NCBI RefSeq assembly: GCF_000384195.1
Contig: NZ_KB913034.1
Span: 396,745 to 460,744, forward strand
DNA from: Allobaculum stercoricanis DSM 13633
Lineage (GTDB): Bacteria; Bacillota_I; Bacilli_A; Erysipelotrichales; Erysipelotrichaceae
DNA: 64,000 nucleotides
Direction: 5' to 3'
Made by a program: the position numbers and the translations under genes. The notes beneath the pieces are model-generated. The model was not told where the DNA came from. It ran no database searches and saw only the letters and a program-made list of their open reading frames with translations. Below are positions 60,373-64,000 of this stretch, one piece after another; position 1 is the first letter of the stretch; each line of letters opens with the position of its first letter.

Positions 60373-62424
60373 ATGGATGCAGAAAGGGGAAGAAAAGAGA
60401 ATCGATCTTTTCAAAAACAATGCGAAATGAAATATGCTTATACGCTTACGCTACAAAATAGACGGATTATTGTTCGCGTTAAATCGAATAAAGATTTTGA
60501 TCTCTCAGTTTTAAGTACTGTTGATTCAAGCCATCCATTGTTTATGGAAGCTGTACGGCAAAGTCCAGAACATCAAATGATTGAATATGAGACAGGAGAT
60601 TTGTTGAGCTTAACAGATTTCTTTGATCAAGTTCACTTGAGCAAAGTACAAGCGTGTTGCTTTCTCCATGATTTAGTTCGTGCAATCGGAACGGCATTAA
60701 AAAATCAGCCGGTTTTATTGGATCTTGATGCGATTCTTGTTTCTAGTCGAGCTGATCAAATCTATTTATTAAGAGCGCCATTGTCTTTTGATTGTTGGAT
60801 GAAACGAGAACAAGATGTCGACGAGTTTTGGCAAGATTTACTCGAATATTTACCTTGCGACAACTATGAAATATCTGGCTTGTTGTGGAAAGCGAGAAAA
60901 GAAAAACGTGCTATGGAAGAAATCTATCACGATCTCGAAGAACTCTATCAAATCAGCGCCAAGAAAAAGCTTTTTGCTAAACGCCATCAAGTCCCAACAT
61001 TTCAATTGCCAAAACCGCTTGTAAAACAAGTTAGTGCTGAAAGTCGAATCATTGATCATCAGCCAAGTGCATCTCAACAAAAACCACTTGTTCAACCGGC
61101 ATTTGCAGGTTTGGATTCTAGTTTGACGAATCAAAATCAACATCAAAGATTGTATGAGACGAATCCTGTTTCTTTTATGGAAAAAGGACCCTTTGATTTC
61201 GGATATGAACACGAAAGCACACGATCGCCAAGGTCATCATTTGTGGGATACGATCCAACTTCAATGGCTAAAAGTCCGGCAGTCAGTTTGATTCGCGATC
61301 AAGGAAGAGCGGATTTACAAGATCTCCATTTTGACTTTCCAAATGCTTCCTCGAATACAGAAACACTCAATTTTGGCCAAGCTTTTGATTCTCGAAATAT
61401 CGGGCAGATCAATCCGTATGAAGTTGCGAGTGATCAAATCGGACAAAAACAAAGATCCGACATTAAGACGCAAACTGATTCATTGTACAAGGAGCCAAGT
61501 TATTTGAATCTACAAAATATTCAACAACAAAACGGTTATGGTTATGTGCTCAATGATCAATTTGCCCAACAAAACTCATCCTATTATGCAGCAACAAACC
61601 AAGGTAACAGCAAAAATCAGACGCATATGTATTCACCTCATCCTCTTGAAACAAACCAAAATGAAAATCCTACACAAGCGCAAAGGAGGAATCAGACTAT
61701 GCAAGCGAATCCCAACATTATGCCGAATCATTCTAGGTCATTTGTTCGTCATAACTTTGATCCATACGCGAATCAAAGATATAGCGGATACGATCAATCA
61801 GATGATTGGCAGCAATGGCAATATTACGAAAATGTTGCATCAAATTATTACGGGCAACAAGAACAACCGGGTTTCTTTGCTCAACCAGATTATGAACAAA
61901 CCGATTCGGACATGAATCTTCAAGATGTTGCATTGAAGCGCCCCAATCCAAGTGAAAATCGACAAGTAAATACTAGAGCTGAAAGTAACCCTCAACAGAC
62001 ACGTTATTCATATATGCAAGATCAAACTGAGCCATCGCAAATCACCGATCAACAAGCTATTCCGTATTCATTTATCCATGAACCGACATCGGATTATCAA
62101 GTCACGGAGACTCTGCCACCAAAACAAAATGAATGCGCGCATATCGATTGGAACAATAAAACATTTTATTTGAAAGGCACACTCTGTATGGCTGGTCGTT
62201 CTGAACAATGTCAAGTACATATACCGGATGATTCACTTTCTTTGCAACATGCAAGGTTAAGCAGCGATCAAGGCCGATGGTATATCCAGGATATGAAATC
62301 ATGCAACGGAACGTGGTTGAATGGCAAACGGATCGTTCGAAAGATGCGCTTGCGTGAAGGTATGATGATCCGATTTGGAAATTGTGAAGCGATTTTCCAT
62401 GATGCCCCAATCGTCAAATGCTAG
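60373..62424 (+). CDS. DUF6382-like and FHA-domain protein with long Gln/Asn-rich linker
   Basis: Protein of 683 aa. Residues about 20-195 resemble the DUF6382-type N-terminal domain (LLSLTDFFDQVHLSKVQACC; LLDLDAILVSS; RAMEEIYHDLEELYQ). A 390-residue low-complexity linker rich in Gln, Asn, Ser and Tyr follows, then a C-terminal FHA domain (about 590-680) with MAGRSEQCQVHIPDDSLSLQHARL and NGTWLNGKRI, the phosphothreonine-binding Arg, Ser and Asn. DUF6382-FHA proteins occur in Clostridia next to Flp/Tad-like pilus or secretion genes. The downstream gene overlaps. The ribosome-binding site is poor (AAAAGG 2 nt from ATG), so the start is uncertain. Confidence 0.85.
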   Translation: MDAERGRKENRSFQKQCEMKYAYTLTLQNRRIIVRVKSNKDFDLSVLSTVDSSHPLFMEAVRQSPEHQMIEYETGDLLSLTDFFDQVHLSKVQACCFLHDLVRAIGTALKNQPVLLDLDAILVSSRADQIYLLRAPLSFDCWMKREQDVDEFWQDLLEYLPCDNYEISGLLWKARKEKRAMEEIYHDLEELYQISAKKKLFAKRHQVPTFQLPKPLVKQVSAESRIIDHQPSASQQKPLVQPAFAGLDSSLTNQNQHQRLYETNPVSFMEKGPFDFGYEHESTRSPRSSFVGYDPTSMAKSPAVSLIRDQGRADLQDLHFDFPNASSNTETLNFGQAFDSRNIGQINPYEVASDQIGQKQRSDIKTQTDSLYKEPSYLNLQNIQQQNGYGYVLNDQFAQQNSSYYAATNQGNSKNQTHMYSPHPLETNQNENPTQAQRRNQTMQANPNIMPNHSRSFVRHNFDPYANQRYSGYDQSDDWQQWQYYENVASNYYGQQEQPGFFAQPDYEQTDSDMNLQDVALKRPNPSENRQVNTRAESNPQQTRYSYMQDQTEPSQITDQQAIPYSFIHEPTSDYQVTETLPPKQNECAHIDWNNKTFYLKGTLCMAGRSEQCQVHIPDDSLSLQHARLSSDQGRWYIQDMKSCNGTWLNGKRIVRKMRLREGMMIRFGNCEAIFHDAPIVKC

Positions 62425-63814
62425 AGCCATTCGAACTTCAAGTCATATCCAGACCACGATCACGAGCATGAATTCAACTCAAGTCGTGATGAAAGTTGTC
62501 CAAGCCAATGGCACAAACTTAGATTATTTACGCTTAAAACGAGAAGTCGAAGTCCTTACCCAAATTCAAAACGATCGGTTTCCAAGAATTTTAGACCAAT
62601 TTGAAAATGCAACACGCTTTGGAGTAGTCGAAGAATATTTATCTGGACAAAAACTTGGTGAATGGATAAACAGGACAAAGCCGACAAAAAAGCAACGAAT
62701 TGCAGTCTTTATCCAAATTTTGGATTTAGTGGAGATTCTTCATCAAAATGGCTTTTTACATATGGGCATTCAATTGGAAGATGTATTGATTCAAAACGAA
62801 ACCGTGTATTTGACTAATTTTAAAGATTGCCTTTTGATCGGAAGTTTACGTCCCTTAATCGATTCGAAAATTGAACTTCCTTTAGAAGCCCAAAAAGGAA
62901 TGGCATTAGATATTCGTTCAGATCAAATATCTTTAGCAAAATTATATGAGCAATTTGTTGGCCGTTCTTTATGGCTCAAAAAAGCAAAAGCACCCCATGT
63001 GCATAGACGCTTTTCAAGTGTAATGACATGGAAGAAACTGCTGCACATTTCGCTTATTCAAAACCAAATTTGGATTGCGCTAGGTTGTAGTTGTGCGCTA
63101 ATCGTCATTTTGATTTTGGTGTTCAAGACTTCTTTATTTAGAGAGCAGTTCAATTTACAACAATCTTCAAGTGAAAAGAATCAACTGCAGAGTATTCAAT
63201 CTATGGATTCGCAAATGATTGAATCAACGCATTCGCTTTCAAATTCAATCACTATTGAAAATGAGGATGTTCAAAGTGCCCAAGATAACTTGTGCATCCA
63301 AATATATGAAAAACTCGCTCAAGATCCCGAACAAATTTTAGATTTAGACACTTGGACATCTTATGCCAAAAAGACTTTAGAACAATCATACCTTCCTTTG
63401 GCGGGATATCTTTTGGATCACGTACCACCAGGAAGTAAGCAATCGAATTTTGAATTTCAATTATATGAATTTGAATTGTGCGTATTTTGTCAAAAACAAA
63501 GCGATGACTCACTTCGTTGGTTGTTATTGAATATCGCAGATCAACCACAATGGGATCAACATTTTTCGCGATTATTGGAATGTTTGTTCGTCAATCAAAT
63601 TGTCGTAGAACAAGCGTTAATAGAACCTTTGATTCAACAATTAGATCAACAAGTTCCATTAGCGAATACGCTTTGTGTTCATTTGTTGAATTACATTTTA
63701 TTTTTGCAAAGCCAACAAGCATCGATTTGGCAAATTCCAGATGCAGTCGCAAATGATCTTCAAGTTCATGCTCCAGAGTTATATGGGATGTTTATGAAAA
63801 CGCAAATTGCATAA
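62399..63814 (+). CDS. membrane-anchored pseudokinase, EssB/YukC-like architecture
   Basis: About 471 aa. The N-terminal kinase-like domain keeps VVMK and RLKREVEVL (Lys and helix-C Glu), but the catalytic loop reads HMGIQLEDVLI instead of HRDLKPxN and the DFG position reads NFKD, so it should not phosphorylate. One transmembrane helix (IWIALGCSCALIVILILVF, about 223-242) is followed by a helical extracellular part of 225 residues. Pseudokinase-TM-outer domain is the layout of EssB/YukC of type VIIb secretion. The start is uncertain: ATG 62399 within the FHA gene is chosen; a TTG at 62375 and ATG 62468 are alternatives. Confidence 0.8.
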   Translation: MMPQSSNARAIRTSSHIQTTITSMNSTQVVMKVVQANGTNLDYLRLKREVEVLTQIQNDRFPRILDQFENATRFGVVEEYLSGQKLGEWINRTKPTKKQRIAVFIQILDLVEILHQNGFLHMGIQLEDVLIQNETVYLTNFKDCLLIGSLRPLIDSKIELPLEAQKGMALDIRSDQISLAKLYEQFVGRSLWLKKAKAPHVHRRFSSVMTWKKLLHISLIQNQIWIALGCSCALIVILILVFKTSLFREQFNLQQSSSEKNQLQSIQSMDSQMIESTHSLSNSITIENEDVQSAQDNLCIQIYEKLAQDPEQILDLDTWTSYAKKTLEQSYLPLAGYLLDHVPPGSKQSNFEFQLYEFELCVFCQKQSDDSLRWLLLNIADQPQWDQHFSRLLECLFVNQIVVEQALIEPLIQQLDQQVPLANTLCVHLLNYILFLQSQQASIWQIPDAVANDLQVHAPELYGMFMKTQIA

Positions 63815-63831
63815 CGAAAGAAGGTGTCCAT

Positions 63832-64000
63832 ATGATCAACACTTGTCTTATTCAGCAATACGCTAATACGCCTATGGCATATATCTATAAGGAAAAAACG
63901 CAAAATGAAATTTTAATTAGCAACATCATTCAAGAACCATTTTGGAGATTGAATATTCCTGTTTTAGAGGGGAGTATCACAAAAGATCAATCCCAAATGA
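63832..64000 (+). CDS. third gene of the FHA/pseudokinase operon, cut by window end
   Basis: ATG follows AGAAGGTG at good spacing, 17 nt after the pseudokinase stop. The 56 visible residues (starting MINTCLIQQYANTPMAYIY) have no signal peptide and a beta-like pattern. It may be the N-terminal domain of a larger secretion ATPase or another FHA-type protein. Too short to name. Confidence 0.7.
   Translation, partial: MINTCLIQQYANTPMAYIYKEKTQNEILISNIIQEPFWRLNIPVLEGSITKDQSQM

Overview
This window looks like a chromosomal segment of a low-GC Gram-positive bacterium. The 16S rRNA text, the pcrA-ligA-camS-gatCAB gene order, AGGAGG ribosome-binding sites and strong intrinsic terminators fit Bacillota. 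The 16S sequence (for example the segment around 31010-31030) reads to me as Erysipelotrichaceae-like, but I could not run an alignment, so the family is an inference.

Layout. 0.2-1.3 kb: small unknown genes, a terminator and a methionine-type T-box leader. 1.36-4.03 kb: the metNIQ methionine importer. 4.1-5.64 kb: a complete ISL3-family insertion sequence, with inverted repeats and an 8-bp target duplication, sitting in the metQ terminator T-tract. 5.7-8 kb: an rRNA-type methyltransferase (-) and an acidic unknown (+). 8.2-18.2 kb: housekeeping block pcrA, a CLC-F-like fluoride/proton antiporter, ligA, camS, gatC-gatA-gatB. gatA is frameshifted by an exact 14-bp tandem duplication. 18.5-23.1 kb: a membrane-anchored unknown, two small ORFs, a group II intron remnant behind a terminator, and an ABC exporter pair. 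23.1-29.5 kb (-): an ArdC-like protein with a metallopeptidase motif, a MarR-controlled heterodimeric ABC exporter, and a flavodoxin-ferredoxin. 30.0-35.1 kb: a complete 16S-23S-5S rRNA operon with promoter and boxA, followed by a 23S rRNA uracil methyltransferase. 36.6-40.8 kb: a frameshifted S66 peptidase, a ChbG/YdjC deacetylase, a MalR-like LacI regulator and an asparaginase.

41-48.4 kb is the accessory part. tRNA-Leu is followed by a BlaI/BlaR1-like regulatory pair with a small secreted protein. Running the other way are a thioredoxin-fold lipoprotein, a two-cysteine secreted peptide and a small membrane protein, a layout that suggests a bacteriocin-like or other secreted-peptide system. 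A second truncated group II intron follows, then unknown membrane proteins, tRNA-Thr, and a secreted protein whose promoter carries an 18-bp palindrome matching the one at the LacI-type gene. 48.8-56.6 kb: an M23 peptidase, rsmF, YitT, clpB, a sirtuin, and an XRE regulator that appears to be leaderless. 56.7-60.1 kb: tRNA-Ser and membrane proteins of unknown role.

60.4-64 kb: the start of an operon encoding a DUF6382-like/FHA protein, a membrane-anchored pseudokinase resembling EssB/YukC in architecture, and a gene cut by the window edge. This could be the beginning of a type VII-like secretion locus or a Flp/Tad-like locus; the deciding genes lie beyond base 64000.

The best candidates for something undescribed are the BlaI/BlaR-like secreted-peptide cassette (41.4-44.6 kb), the FHA/pseudokinase operon at the right end, and the secreted beta-rich protein with a small membrane partner (47.4-48.3 kb). 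The gatA duplication is the most surprising single lesion because the gene is normally indispensable.
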